Source: Neelides folsomi
Taxonomy: Eukaryota > Arthropoda > Collembola > Neelipleona > Neelidae
Assembly: GCA_034687125.1 (NCBI GenBank)
Contig: JAQGBZ010000040.1
Coordinates: forward strand, 1 to 64,000
Direction of reading: 5' to 3'
DNA length: 64,000 bases
Both the position numbers and the translations under genes were made by a program. The notes beneath the pieces were generated by a model. The model did not search any database, was not told where the DNA came from, and saw only the letters and a list, made by a program, of their open reading frames with translations. Below are positions 28,256 to 49,615 of the stretch, one piece after another; the first letter of the stretch is position 1, and each line of letters opens with the position of its first letter.

Positions 28256-31200
28256 ATGACTTTACAATCAATAACATTTTTAATTTTGACATTGGCAATA
28301 GCCACCTCCACAGCTTCAACTTTTGATAGTAAGTAGTATTTGGGAATTATTGGAATTTTATTATGGATGATTTTGCGAAAATGTTATTTATGTGTTCTAA
28401 TTGAGTGTCTATCTATTTGTAGTTCAAAAAAACATTGACAAACTTGGAAAGGCGAAACGAGTAACTTTGAATGTACGCGATGTTCATCTTGACACAGAAG
28501 AGCCAAATGAAAAACTCGATGAAGGCGACAACTTTGGCGGGATGTTTAGTGATGGCAGTCATGATGATTTGAATGAAACTCATACTTTTTCTATGTATCC
28601 GGATGACTATGATGAGCTAACTGACAAATTACCAGTTGATTCTACAAAAAAATTGAAATGTCATGCTTGTGACACCTTTGACTGCACCGACGCATATATT
28701 TGCAAAGACGCACTAAAGGTAATTCACTCATTGATAAGCAATAAAAATGTATTTTTAATTTCATTATAATTTATTCAATAATTTTTGTTTTTTAGTGCTG
28801 GTCTGCTTCAATTCGGGATAGTAATGGTTTGGAAAGACTTGCGAGAGGTTGCATTGATTCTCTGGAAAAAATTGATTTGATGTGCAAAACTTCGAAACAT
28901 GCGAAAGCTAATAAAGCAGCTAAAAATCACAGCGCTCCAGATTATTCAATCAGAGGTGGTTATCATATGAAGTGTTGCGACGAGAAGGATTATTGTAACG
29001 ATGAAGATTTTCCTTCTCTGGACACTCTTTTCGATGACGGTAATGATTTTATTTCTTTATATTTCTTATTTTTTCACGTTACACATTACGTGAATTCATA
29101 ATGTAATTTGCATAATATAAAGTATTTCATGTTGTTAGATATTTTATGAAGTATTTAACTCATTCTTATTTTATTTATTTTATGTAGAAGGATCTTTAAT
29201 CGACAACCCGAATATTGAGACCCAATTGAGTGTAATCATCATTATAAGCATGTCCACAATATTATTTTTAACAACAATGGCATGGTTTGCTATCAAATAC
29301 TTTCGCCGCTCCAACAAGAAAAGAAGAGCTGAATTTGACAAGGTTAACGAGGAAGAATTTTATCAAATGGGAGAAGATCTTCAAGCCAAAGCTGTTGGAG
29401 ATTCCACACTGAAGGAATATATTGGAGATGGATCTGTGACTTCCGGCAGTGGATCTGGACTTCCTCTTTTGATGCAACGGACCCTTGCTAAGAATCTCGA
29501 TCTTCAGGAATGTATTGGGAAAGGTCGATATGGTGAAGTTTGGCGAGCTAAATGGAATTGTGGTGATGTTGCTGTGAAAGTATTCAGCACTCGAGATGAA
29601 TCTTCTTGGATCAGAGAGACTGAGATTTACAGCACCGTCATGCTCCGCCACGACAATATTCTCGCATTCTTTGGCTCTGACATGATCTCTAAGAACTCAA
29701 CAACACAGCTTTGGCTTGTGACTCAATTTCATAGTTGTGGATCACTTTATGACTATTTGAACCGCAGACATATTTCAATCGAACAACTTCTTAAATTCTC
29801 GAGTGGAATTGCAAATGGACTCGCTTTTCTTCACTTTGAAATCGTTGCTTCTGGGGTAATTTTCTAACAATTTAAATTTTCAATTATTGGGAATCTTTAG
29901 CTGTTTAGTACAAAAAAATTTATTTGAACTTCATTTTGCAGTTGAGTCGTCCAGGTATTGCACACAGGGATATAAAATCAAAGAATATCCTCGTAGCTAA
30001 AGACACATGTGTCATTGCGGATTTTGGAATGGCTGTAACTCACAAGCACGAGACAGGAGAGCTTAATGTTTATCCGAATCCAAAAGTTGGCACACGCCGA
30101 TATATGGCACCGGAAGTTCTCGATGACAGGTTTGATATTTTACTAAATTAGTATTATTATACCTACAGAGAGACCCAAGTGTTACTCTTTCATAGGGAAC
30201 ATTAGAAAGATAGCAATAGCGACATATAGTCTTATAGTAGGTGCTCAAAGAGTCACCGTTTTGTTCAAGGCATAATTCCACTCTTCTTCTTAAATTGTTG
30301 AACACGTTGATCAACAATTTGCGAGTAATTGAGAGGGAATTTAACATTTTGATTATTTTCGGTTTGATCATAAAATTTGGAATAATTCATGATTAATTAT
30401 AGTCAAATCATTTGGTTGTGATTAAAATTATCTTCCTGTAATTAAACTTAAGATTGTGAAAAGGTTCTGGGAAGATTCTGAGAAAAATGTCTGGAAAAGA
30501 AAAGAATTTTTTCATGGAAAGTGAGAACTTTTGATTGGGATTCGATTTGATTTTGATGATTTTGATTACGATTTCATTCAATTTGATTTAGATTTAATTT
30601 CAATATGATTAGGATTTAATTTCAATTTAATATTTAATTTAATTTAATTATTTGATAAACTTTTGATATTAAAATTTATTAGATTTCTTCTGAACTTTAT
30701 TAAGATTTTTTTCTTCTTCTTGTGAGTAAAATTCAATTTAGATTTTAATGGACAATTTTTAAGATTTTTGTACTTTTTGATTGATCATTAATTGAATTTT
30801 ATTTATAGTTCATTTAATTTTGTGTATTAAGTGTAGAACAAAGGGGATTAGTTTTATAATTAAAATAGAATAGAAATATTACGAAACATTCATGGGCCTA
30901 TGAAAGCGTAACACTTGGGTCACATGGTATTATAAATTAATACATACCTAAATTAAAGCATTTTTAGAGATTTAATTAAATCAATTTTCGTATTTTTAGC
31001 ATTAAAAATACTTTTGATGGTTTCAAACGCGTCGACATTTATGCATTTGGACTCGTTCTTTGGGAAATGGGTAGACGAACTTCTCCTTTTATGGAAGAAT
31101 ATCAACCACCATTCTTTGATGCTGTGCCTCCCGACCCATCCTTCGATGAAATGAGGAAGGTTGTCTGTAATGACGGTGTCCGTCCAAACATTCCAAGCGA

Positions 31201-31654
31201 ATGGTCACATGACCCTGTAAGAATAATATTTATTGATGCATTGACTTAAATTATTAGAATTATTAAATTATATTTTATAATCAACACACTGTTATTAAAA
31301 TAGATAGCTATTATATTCAATATGGAAAATGGAAAGATTAAACATGACTTGATTAAATTCTAGATTTTGGTCGAATATTCGAAATGGATGAGAGAATGTT
31401 GGTCTGTGAATCCAATGGCTCGCCACTCGGCCCTTCGCGTTAAGAAATCTATTGACAATATGGAAGCCCACTATGAAGAATCTTTCTATAAGGAGGGAAG
31501 TGTGAGGAAAGTCCGCCCTTCATCTCCCAGTGGTCCAAGCACCGCAGATGAGGTTTCTCTCCTTCACAACGAAGACAGTTCAAAGAAGATTCGTTCTTCT
31601 TCGCCAAGCGTACCAAGTGCCATTATTGATGATGAGGGCTTTGCAAGCGTCTGA
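28256..31654 (+). CDS. sax: BMP/TGF-beta type I receptor Ser/Thr kinase, Saxophone/ALK1-2 class
   Basis: Transmembrane receptor kinase that signals through R-Smads. Exons: 28256-28328, 28423-28718, 28796-29039, 29188-29855, 29942-30129, 31000-31216, 31364-31654; 1977 nt, 658 residues, long for a family usually near 500-560. Signal peptide about 1-21. The cysteine-rich ectodomain ends in CCDEKDYCN. One membrane span lies at about 219-241. The GS box TSGSGSGLP is at 289-297. Kinase motifs: [37 protein letters not shown]. The L45 loop [14 protein letters not shown] and [15 protein letters not shown] match the ALK1/ALK2/Saxophone type rather than Thickveins or Baboon types. Unusual: about 80 acidic residues before the first ectodomain cysteine, and a tail of about 60 residues after the kinase with a repeated [18 protein letters not shown] motif. 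The intron between the fifth and sixth exons hosts an inverted-repeat element. Confidence 0.95.
30172..30921. mobile_element. 750-bp inverted-repeat element inside a receptor intron
   Basis: The left arm 30172-30196 (gacccaagtgttactcttt...) and right arm 30897-30921 are reverse complements at 24 of 25 positions. No transposase frame lies between; the middle (about 30530-30660) is a low-complexity run of gattt/aattt motifs. A clear target duplication was not found, although gtattat occurs on both sides a few bases out. Probably a non-autonomous DNA transposon lying entirely within the intron 30130-30999. Confidence 0.65.
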
Positions 31655-34006
31655 ACCAGACGCATACTCACTGACTGATTTGCTTGTCAAATAAGTTATG
31701 CCTTTTGCATAGTCTGAACTTCTCGGCCTTAGGTCCTTAAACTAAAGTAATCGTGTTGCCATATTCTCTTCAAAATGACTTTAAACATTTAAAAAACTCG
31801 CCTTTGATCATTCGTGATGAGATGATTAAAACAAGGACAAGGACTCGGATATAATGATGTCCAGGATGTACATAAATTTAAAATATTATGTAAAATGCTC
31901 TCATATTTTATTTTGTTCTCTTTGACTGTTATATAATTTCTACTAATTAGCCATAATATACTTTTGTATATTTTTTATTCTTTATTTTGTTAATTTGACA
32001 TTACCTATTATTAAATTATTAAAATAGAATTTTTATACACTAATTATTCAATAATGGGAAAAACATAACGAAGCTAATTTGACTGCCTAAATATGAGATC
32101 TAAAGCTTTGATTTTAAAAACTGTTGTAATTAAAATATGCTTACAAGCTGAAACTAATTGTATATTAAACTCTTTAAGAAATGAAACGAAGACAATTTTT
32201 GTACTACAAATAAGTAATTAGGTATTAGGTAAATGGTAAGATAATGGTTTTAATGCTACTAATGTACGGTTTGGTAATTATTACTGTAAATTATTAAAAA
32301 GATATTTGATTTTACATTGAATGACTGAATAGTTGCTGGCGTATAATGTGCAAAAAAGAAGCAACTATTATGCTTGCCTAATTTATGTTTTACCTCCAGA
32401 TCATGTTATATTAAACGGGTTTTCAACAAATTATGATATTTGCAATTAGTGCAGTTTAACGAAAATCTGAAATTTAATTGAAACTTGACTTGTGAAATTG
32501 TATTACATTTTACCTCTTTATGATTTTAGAATTGAATTTGAATGGATGAATGGATCCTTTTCTTATTTAGATTTTATTCTCTTTAACAAATTTGTTCTAA
32601 CTTATTTATTATATTTAATACATAGTTAATAATTTTCTTGTTATTAACTAATTAAGCATTTTAACCTTTGATATTTGTATACTTATTTAATTTGCGACAT
32701 TCATTTAATCCACCCTCGACTTTTATTAATTCTATTCACAATATAGTACAATATGTAATGCAGTTATATAGAGTTTTCTATTTCTCGTCACTTATTTTTT
32801 ATTATTATTTGATTTTGAATCTTGTACCAATTTGAAATGAAGATTACAATTTTATTGTAGCTAATTCGAGACAATATTTTATGGATATTCAATCTCCTAT
32901 TCAAAGTTATTTAGTGGATTAATTGGAGTAAAATATTTCTTTCTTGTTGAGTTTTGTGCTGATTTACCAATCTTTAAGCTATTTTGGATAAAAGGATACA
33001 CTAATATTTAATTTAAAAAATCTTGTATAATTGTAATAAAATAGTAGAAAATTTCAACGTAATTAAATACTTATTACCTAAATATGTAATCATGCTGATG
33101 GTAGTGTTCTGTTATATCTGTACTTGCGTTATAACCTTATTTGACTTTTTAATATGCTTTACGATATTACTATTCATGTGTAATTCAATCTTCTTTCGAG
33201 AGATATAAAATATATTTATTTCGAAAACCAAAATATAAACTTTTATTTAAATCATATTTAACTGATATTTAACGGTAATTCATAATACCTAGATAAACTC
33301 AAACAAAAAATGAATATAATAAACGGATACAGAAAACGTAGAATATTTCTACCTATGTATTTTAATACGAAACGAAATTCTGGAACCGTTTATATTCCTA
33401 TGCTGCCGACAGGTGTGTGGTATGGTGTAAGTATGGTGGATGTAGCAAGTGTATTGAATCCTGAGCGGAGGTAATTAGAGGTGTGCGTTGGTGCAGGTAG
33501 GGGAAAAGCTAAAGGGAGCGAGTCAAGCAATTCATTTCATGAATCATGAATGAGAATATATGATCTCACCATCGAATTCCTCACTGGCCCTCCTCATCAA
33601 CTGCTTCCAATGTCCAGTTCAATTGCCGCCCCCATTCTCTCCTCCAACATGTCAACCTCCTCCACCTGAACTCTTAATTGCTGGTTTCAATTAATCTCCT
33701 CTCTACTCCCCCTTCTCACCTTTCCTGGCGGTTTTTTACCCATTTTCTACATAAACAAGCTCTCTGATTGTTAGACCAAAAATTATCTGAAGGCCAAAGT
33801 TATCATTCCTTTTTACATTTATTTTTAAAATTTAATTGTCGAAAGGGCAAAGATTGTATTAATTTCATAAGCATTCCATTTCACACCTCTCTATGTGTGA
33901 AAATTAAATTAAATTCTAACGGCGAGTAAATTGAAAAGGCTGTTTTCTTTATTGAGATTTAGAGAATTTGGGACAAACGCTGTCCATCATTCCTATTCCG
34001 TCCGAA
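31655..34006. other. Receptor 3' UTR and upstream region of aPKC
   Basis: Mostly A+T-rich, without exons that I can support. From about 33400 to 33760 the composition becomes GC-richer with many pyrimidine runs, just upstream of the aPKC start. This is likely promoter, 5' UTR or enhancer sequence. Confidence 0.5.
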
Positions 34007-43529
<9,523 letters not shown>

Positions 43530-45064
43530 TTGGTTTTTTCTCTTTTAATTTTATGGAATTTAGTATATGGAGTTTTTTTAAAGATATAATAGACCTATTG
43601 CAAATTCAAAATAGCAAGCTACTTATTTTGTAAGATTATCGATCGAAAATGTTTTATGCTCGTTTTCTACTGTCTAACATTTCTACTTGTATGTTTTCCA
43701 TTGTCGACTATATGGTATATATATAGTTAAACTGTTATTACATTATTTGTATTAAATAAATATATTATTACTTTATTATAAAAACAATACAATTATTAAA
43801 TTGACTATAATAATTAAGTCATTATTTATTATCTTTACTAACAAACTTAGTAATTAAATTAATTGTTTCTTTAAATCCGTCAACAAACTAAGCGGATAGA
43901 TGTTTTAATTGACTACTATTGAACTAATACGGTAAAATGAAATAAGATAAATGAGAAAATGTTATTTTCTCCAATGAACTTACCACAATTGATTAGGTTG
44001 ATCTTTAATCAATTAACTATTATGGTTGTATATATTTCGTAATTATAGAAAAAAGTAGTGCAGTAGTTCATTGATTAAATAAATGAGTAAAATTAGATTG
44101 GACTTGTTATTTAATATCGACTATTATAATGATTGTGAATTTGAATTATAAATGTGAAATTATCTTCAATTAATTTACCTAAATTAGAAGTTAAGTAAAT
44201 AATAATATTTAATAAGTTGATCTTTGAGTAATTTACAGATGTATACGGAACTCTTAAAAGAAAGTTAATCACAAGAAGGCAATCAGGTGTTTTACATAGT
44301 ATTGAATTGTATCACAAAATGTCAAACGTATTAACAAAACAATCTATTCTACTGTTAGTCAATTGAATGAAAATGGGGATTATGATTTTTCACTTATGAG
44401 TAGAACACATTTATGTGTTTAAAATACATTGTTATAATATAACTCCATACCAAATTTTATCTTTAATTTCACAATCAAATTATTAAACTATTATTAAACT
44501 TTATTAACTTATATGTATGTATTTCCTTGTTTGACTAACTACATTTAATGTACATTATGTAGTGTATCGGTATCAGTATTCTTATCACGAATGATGAAGA
44601 ACCCTCTTTTACACTATTAATATTTATTCATTTATTGTATCTCATCCACATTCAAATCACCTATAATATTGAGTGAAATAATTTTAACAGACCGTTATCA
44701 ATCAGTTGAAAGTCTTTTATTAACTAATATGAAGAGAGTCTTAATTTAATGAAGTGTTTAGTGGTTTTTTGTTGCCTTTTGTTATTAATTTATAATTGTA
44801 GATCTGGAATTGTAGTTGATAAATAAAACTAAATGTTAAATCGAAGCAAATTGTTTATTTGGCACATAGATTTTGTACATGAAGATTTTTGCAAGTTTAA
44901 TTTTTTCATGATAGAATTGAAAGAGAAGATTAAAATAAAATTATCTTGTAGGTATAGAGATATTCTTGTAAACAATTTCAACGCTTTTTCGTAAAAAAAT
45001 GTTTTTTATCATTGCTCCATTATTTCGATAAGAAATAAGAATATAAGAATTTTTGTCGTCATCA
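43530..45064. other. aPKC 3' UTR and intergenic region
   Basis: Strongly A+T-rich. AATAAA at 43755-43760, about 225 nt past the aPKC stop, is a likely polyadenylation signal. No gene seen. Confidence 0.55.
43755..43760 (+). terminator. aPKC: Likely aPKC polyadenylation signal
   Basis: AATAAA within an A+T-rich stretch about 225 nt after the stop codon. Confidence 0.4.
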
Positions 45065-46053
45065 ATGTTTTTGAAGGCTAATTATCATCAGTTGATTGAG
45101 GTAATTTTTTTAAAATTAATTAAAAATTAAATATTTTTGCTATTTATATGAAGAATTCTTCAATGTTACTCTTAAATTTAGTCATCCAACTTTCAACAAT
45201 TTTTAGAATGGAATGTCGAGAAATGGATTCTCCCGGCGGTCATGGATGAAAAACCTGAAAAATGCGAATCTCTTCAGAAAGAAACACCAGACAAATATAA
45301 TTGTTGGAATTTTGACAGTACTCTGTTTTATTACCGTTTATTACATATTTTTTGAAGAAGAATACCCAATGACGATTGAAATTATTGACCGAGCTGATGA
45401 CTTTGAAAAGATGAAAAAGAACAGTTATTCAATTTGGACATTGACTAATTTGACTTATTATTCAAAGCTTAATGAATCCCCGTTAAACTTATCAACTTTC
45501 ACCTGGTCAAATAAAGGAGACAACGAGGATTCATTCCCTGGCTATTGGGTATTTCGGCAGAGTTCTCATGATGGAGCTCTTATTACCATTGAGAATCTTC
45601 GTCCCGTTCATATCTCATTTGGAATTAGTCTCGCTGTTTACGGAAATGCCAAAATCACCGTCGTTCACGTTTTTCCAGACTATCCTGCCGAACCTCCTCA
45701 CACAACTTATTATAATTATCAATTTAATAATGAACTTTACAAACTTCGGTTTTGCTCAAAAATCTTTCAAGATCATAAAAAGGAAAACAAGCTACTAACT
45801 CCTTACAAGGTTCCTGCTTATATATTTTAATGCATTAAAAATATTATTTATTATTGTCAATTATATTATACTATCAAATTATACTATTTTTCATTTTCAG
45901 ATTGAAATTAAATTTGTATTCGAATATGGAAGTAATTTTTTGATCATTGATAAAATGTATCTAACAACGGGAAACAATGGAGCTAGTGAGAACTTCATTT
46001 ATACAATAATTCCTGAGGAGTGGTGTGGTAAATTGATCAGCAAGAAATTGTGA
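45065..46053 (+). CDS. Unrecognised type II single-pass membrane protein
   Basis: Proposed exons 45065-45100, 45207-45809, 45901-46053 give 263 residues. The 12-codon first exon (MFLKANYHQLIE) joins in phase; otherwise translation starts at 45213 (MSRNGFSRRSW, 249 residues). A basic N-terminal tail is followed by one hydrophobic helix (IIVGILTVLCFITVYYIFF). The rest, presumably lumenal or extracellular, is rich in aromatic residues and beta-prone strings (YWVFRQSSHDGALITIENL, IKFVFEYGSNFLIIDKMYL). It contains NLT and NLS sequons and only two cysteines, one in each of the last two exons, which could form a disulfide. The topology and strand pattern suggest a lectin-like or glycosyltransferase-associated lumenal domain, but this is a guess. 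Intron donor after 45809 is GTTCCT. Confidence 0.7.
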
Positions 46054-46125
46054 TGCAAAAAATCCTAGCTCAATCCAGATTCCACATTGAACTTGATAGA
46101 AGACATTAAATTAAACCATATGTAG

Positions 46126-46131
46126 AATAAA
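46126..46131 (+). terminator. Likely polyadenylation signal of the 45065-46053 gene
   Basis: AATAAA 73 nt after the stop codon. Confidence 0.45.
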
Positions 46132-47925
46132 TATTAACTATTCCTTTATAATGTATTAATTCTGTTAAGCATTCTAATATTACTACTTCACTACTACTAT
46201 TATGTAATTCTATTAACTAGTTGTATTCAATTGCAAGTTGCAAGGGTAGTGGGTATTTATATTATATTTATATTTATTGGGATATAATATTTATATTATT
46301 TATTACATATTATATTACAGATAAGTATAGGTGTACATATAAATATTAGAATTGTCAATGTAGGTATATTATATAATCTTCGTATATTCGAAACTACGTA
46401 ATCAATTTTACAGTTTTATTTTATAAAAATAATTGTTATTCATTTGTATCGTTAATGAAATGTGCTATTCTTGTAATATAATCTTAAATACATTTATATT
46501 TTTATTAAATGAATTAAAGCTTTGCATAATACACTATTGCTTGTAAGATCTTCTTTTCTATAGAGTATTCACAATTTTGATTACTTTACTATTAATCAAA
46601 AATGATGTCAGTAATAATTATGCAATTTCAGGTTCTTTTAAAGGATTATAAGTAGTATGTCTTTTAGTAATATTTGATTATATATGTATAAAAAATACAT
46701 ACGTATTAAGTATAAGTATAATGCCTATAACTGCAGCATCCAGCTCAAGTTCAGAAATGTAGGTGTGCATAGAACTAAAATACAATATAAAGTATATCTA
46801 GGCCTATCGCCTATTGCTGCTCATGGATTTTAGCTTGCGAACTTGCGATCGATTTTCTGCAGACGAGTTTCAAGTTAAATTGAAAATTGCATGCATTTGC
46901 ACTCGAATTATATCAAAATAAACCAAAGTTTAAGTAATTTTAGATTATTACATTTCCAAATTTTACAGCATCTCATCATCTCATCTTAATCTAAACTTGT
47001 AAAATTTTTATTTATTATATTATAGCAAGTTTGAAGCATAATAAAAGGGTAAGTTTATTTAGCATTTCGCTTATATTTGAAATACTCGTAAAACTACGCA
47101 AAAGTCTTCCATTCACTTTTCTATAATAGAATTTTTAATGAAAAGTGTTAAAGTATTCAAGATCTTGTGACTTACTCATATGTAAGCATGTGTCATCTTC
47201 ATTTAAAAATTGCTTATTTCATAATAACATTTTAAATATTAAGACAACTAACCTTTGGTTGACACGCATGTTTAGTTTATCTTTTATAAATAATATACAA
47301 TGTATTAATGCTTAATACTCAGATAACTCATATACAATATAGGAGTAAAATGTAATTTATTTTATTTATAATTTATAATAAATAATAACGTATATTGACA
47401 TTCATAAGTATAAGCTCAGAATAAGTATAAAAAATGTATCATTGCAAACGCATATTAAAAGTTTTAGTATTGCGACAATTACATGTATTATCGCTTTCTT
47501 CGTTTTATCAGTGCTTATTTACAATCTCTTTTCCTTTCCTTTGAAGGAAATTGAATCTTCGTCATATTTGACGATAGACATATCATTTTAAGCATGCATA
47601 AATATTATATGTATCAAAAGAACATTGACAAAACAGTCACAGGACACAGTTGATTTTCATACATGATTTTATAATTTTTGTTTTGTTTTGTCATCCACAC
47701 TTATCGAATATCAATGTTCATAATGAATTTTGGTTTTATAGGCAAGTCTCAAGAAATGAAGTAGACTCAACAACTCGAAGTGTCAGCGTTCAACCATTTG
47801 TGAAATTATCACAAGTAGAATCTAAAATAACACAATTAAAGACAGTATAAAGTGTTTGTTTTTTGTTCTTCTACTGACAGTGTATCTCTAATTATCGGAA
47901 AATAATCATTGAAGTTTAACAACCC

Positions 47926-47972
47926 TATAAATTAATTTGAATGTAAAGAAGTTAAACATTTCATAATCAGTT
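47926..47972 (+). promoter_or_regulatory. TATA box and initiator of the glycine-rich gene (putative)
   Basis: TATAAA at 47926-47931 and an arthropod-type TCAGTT initiator at 47967-47972, about 20 nt before the ATG at 47992. The spacing of about 43 nt from TATA to initiator A is longer than the usual 30, so one of the two may be fortuitous. Confidence 0.35.
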
Positions 47973-47991
47973 GACTTATCATCGAGAGATA

Positions 47992-49615
47992 ATGCGGATA
48001 ATTTTGGTCCTTGTTGTTGCAGCAAGTTTTATCACAGGCAATTTAGCATATCCATCAGATCTATCCGACTTGGAATCCCAAATACAAGTTGGGGAAAAGA
48101 ATCAACCAGAAAAACCAACATCAGAGAAATCAATTTCAATCATAGACAATAATGGAAACTTTACGGAAAATAATAAAAGTTCAAATGAAACCGTCGTAAG
48201 CCATTAAATTTTTTTATATAGTATTGTTATATTATTTTTTCCGAATATTTATAAAAACAGTTAATTTAGTGACAAAAATTCTAAAAATGGATGCAATTTT
48301 CTTATTGTTTAATCGTATTACATATAAATTAGGATCCAAAGAAGATCAGCGAAGGAGTTCTTCTCAAAGCAATAGTGTCAATGGGACTCAAACAAATGAA
48401 CGACTACGCCCATGAAGTTAAGTTGATTAAAGAATTGGAAGCAAACGGCACGAATGTTGAAGAATACATGAAAAATGCAACCATTAATGGAACAACGGCC
48501 AATACAGAATATAACAGGAGGTGAAGACAATTTTTATTATCATAATTTTAAGGATGCTACATGATAGATATCAATAATAAATAGTGGATGAATGTATTGA
48601 ATAGGAGAATCTGAGTTTTAACACAATTTAAATTGATAGGTACCACGACAGATATGGACATGGATATGGTCACGGATATGGTTATGGCGGCGGCGGGTAC
48701 GGCATGGGAATGGGAAGTTCATTCCTTCCACTTCTGATGATGGGCGGATTGGGAATGGGAGTTGGAGGATTGATGGGACGAGGAAGACATCATGGAGGAT
48801 ATGGCGGATACGGCGGAGGATTTGGTGGAGGAGGAGGTTACAAAACTTCAATGGCTTTGGCGGCCCTTCCCGGAGCCATGAACAAAGCTGGGTACAAGGA
48901 CAAATATTCAAAAGGATTTAATGGTCTCGGAGGAGGGAGAAATAACTGGGGCGGAGGTGGAGGATTTGGGGGGAACTATGGAGGTCATGGAGGAAGCTAT
49001 GGAGGATTTGGAGGTCAGGGAGGATACGGAGGAAATTCTGGTGGTTATCCTGGTGGTCAATCTGGAGGTTATCCGGGAGGGCAATCTGGTGGATATCCAG
49101 GAGGGCATTCTGGTGGTGCGGGAGGGATTGGAAAACCCGGAGCTCCGCCAGCTTATGGTTGGAGCGTTCCTGGTCAGACTCATGGAGCTGGCGGGGCTGG
49201 AGGACCTCCGGCTGCTGGATGGAACATCCCTGGACAAAATCAACCGCAAAATAACTTAAATATGCATTCTGGTGCAAAACCGGGTGCCGGAACTGGAAAC
49301 ATGGGATGGAATATTCCTCCAGCGGGTGGAAACAATAATCTCAATGCGCCAGGCGGGAACAAACCGGTTGGAGGAACTAACGTTGGCTGGAACATCCCTG
49401 GGAGTAATGCCAATTCCGGAAACGTCGGAGGTCAAAAGCCGGTAAATACAGGCGGAGGTAGTGCAGTAAAACCTGCAAGTTCAGGTTCAGGCTGGAATTT
49501 CCCATGGTCGAAACCTGGTTCCACTGCAGGGAACTCTGGTGGAAGTACTGGTCGAGGAAGAAGCGGAGGTGGAAGGAGTGGTGGAGGTAGAGGTGGAGGT
49601 GGAAGGAAAGGATAA
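47992..49615 (+). CDS. Secreted glycine-rich repeat protein
   Basis: Exons 47992-48195, 48333-48520, 48640-49615; 455 residues. A clear signal peptide (MRIILVLVVAASFITGNLA) precedes a hydrophilic, N-glycosylation-prone segment (NFT, NKS, NET, NAT, NGT) and a short helical region (residues about 69-130). The third exon begins GYGHGYGHGYGYGGGG. It has a hydrophobic Met-rich patch (FLPLLMMGGLGMGVGG), then GGY/GGF runs, three GGYPGGQ/H units, and at 49156-49512 five spaced GW(N/S)xP motifs (GWSVPG, GWNIPG, GWNIPP, GWNIPG, GWNFPW). It ends in an Arg-Gly-Ser tail. Glycine-rich secreted proteins of arthropods include cuticle, silk, adhesive and antimicrobial proteins; which of these applies cannot be told. 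Long minus-strand frames here mirror the purine bias and are not genes. The start at 47992 gives the signal peptide directly. Confidence 0.88.

Larger units (their letters stand above)
46054..47991. other. Intergenic region before the glycine-rich gene
   Basis: A+T-rich. AATAAA at 46126-46131 probably ends the membrane-protein transcript. A 66-codon frame at 47650-47850 has an exon-like right half after a TTATAG but no supporting partner. A TATA-like box lies at 47926-47931. Confidence 0.5.

Noticed and set aside
45207-45250. Upstream ATG at 45209 overlapping the orphan membrane gene start
   Set aside because: It yields only a short frame. The phase-consistent splice from 45100 makes the main frame continuous, so this is not an independent gene.
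47650-47850. 66-codon frame whose right half follows a TTATAG acceptor-like site
   Set aside because: Could be the last exon of a small gene, but no upstream exon in phase was found and the protein is not recognisable.
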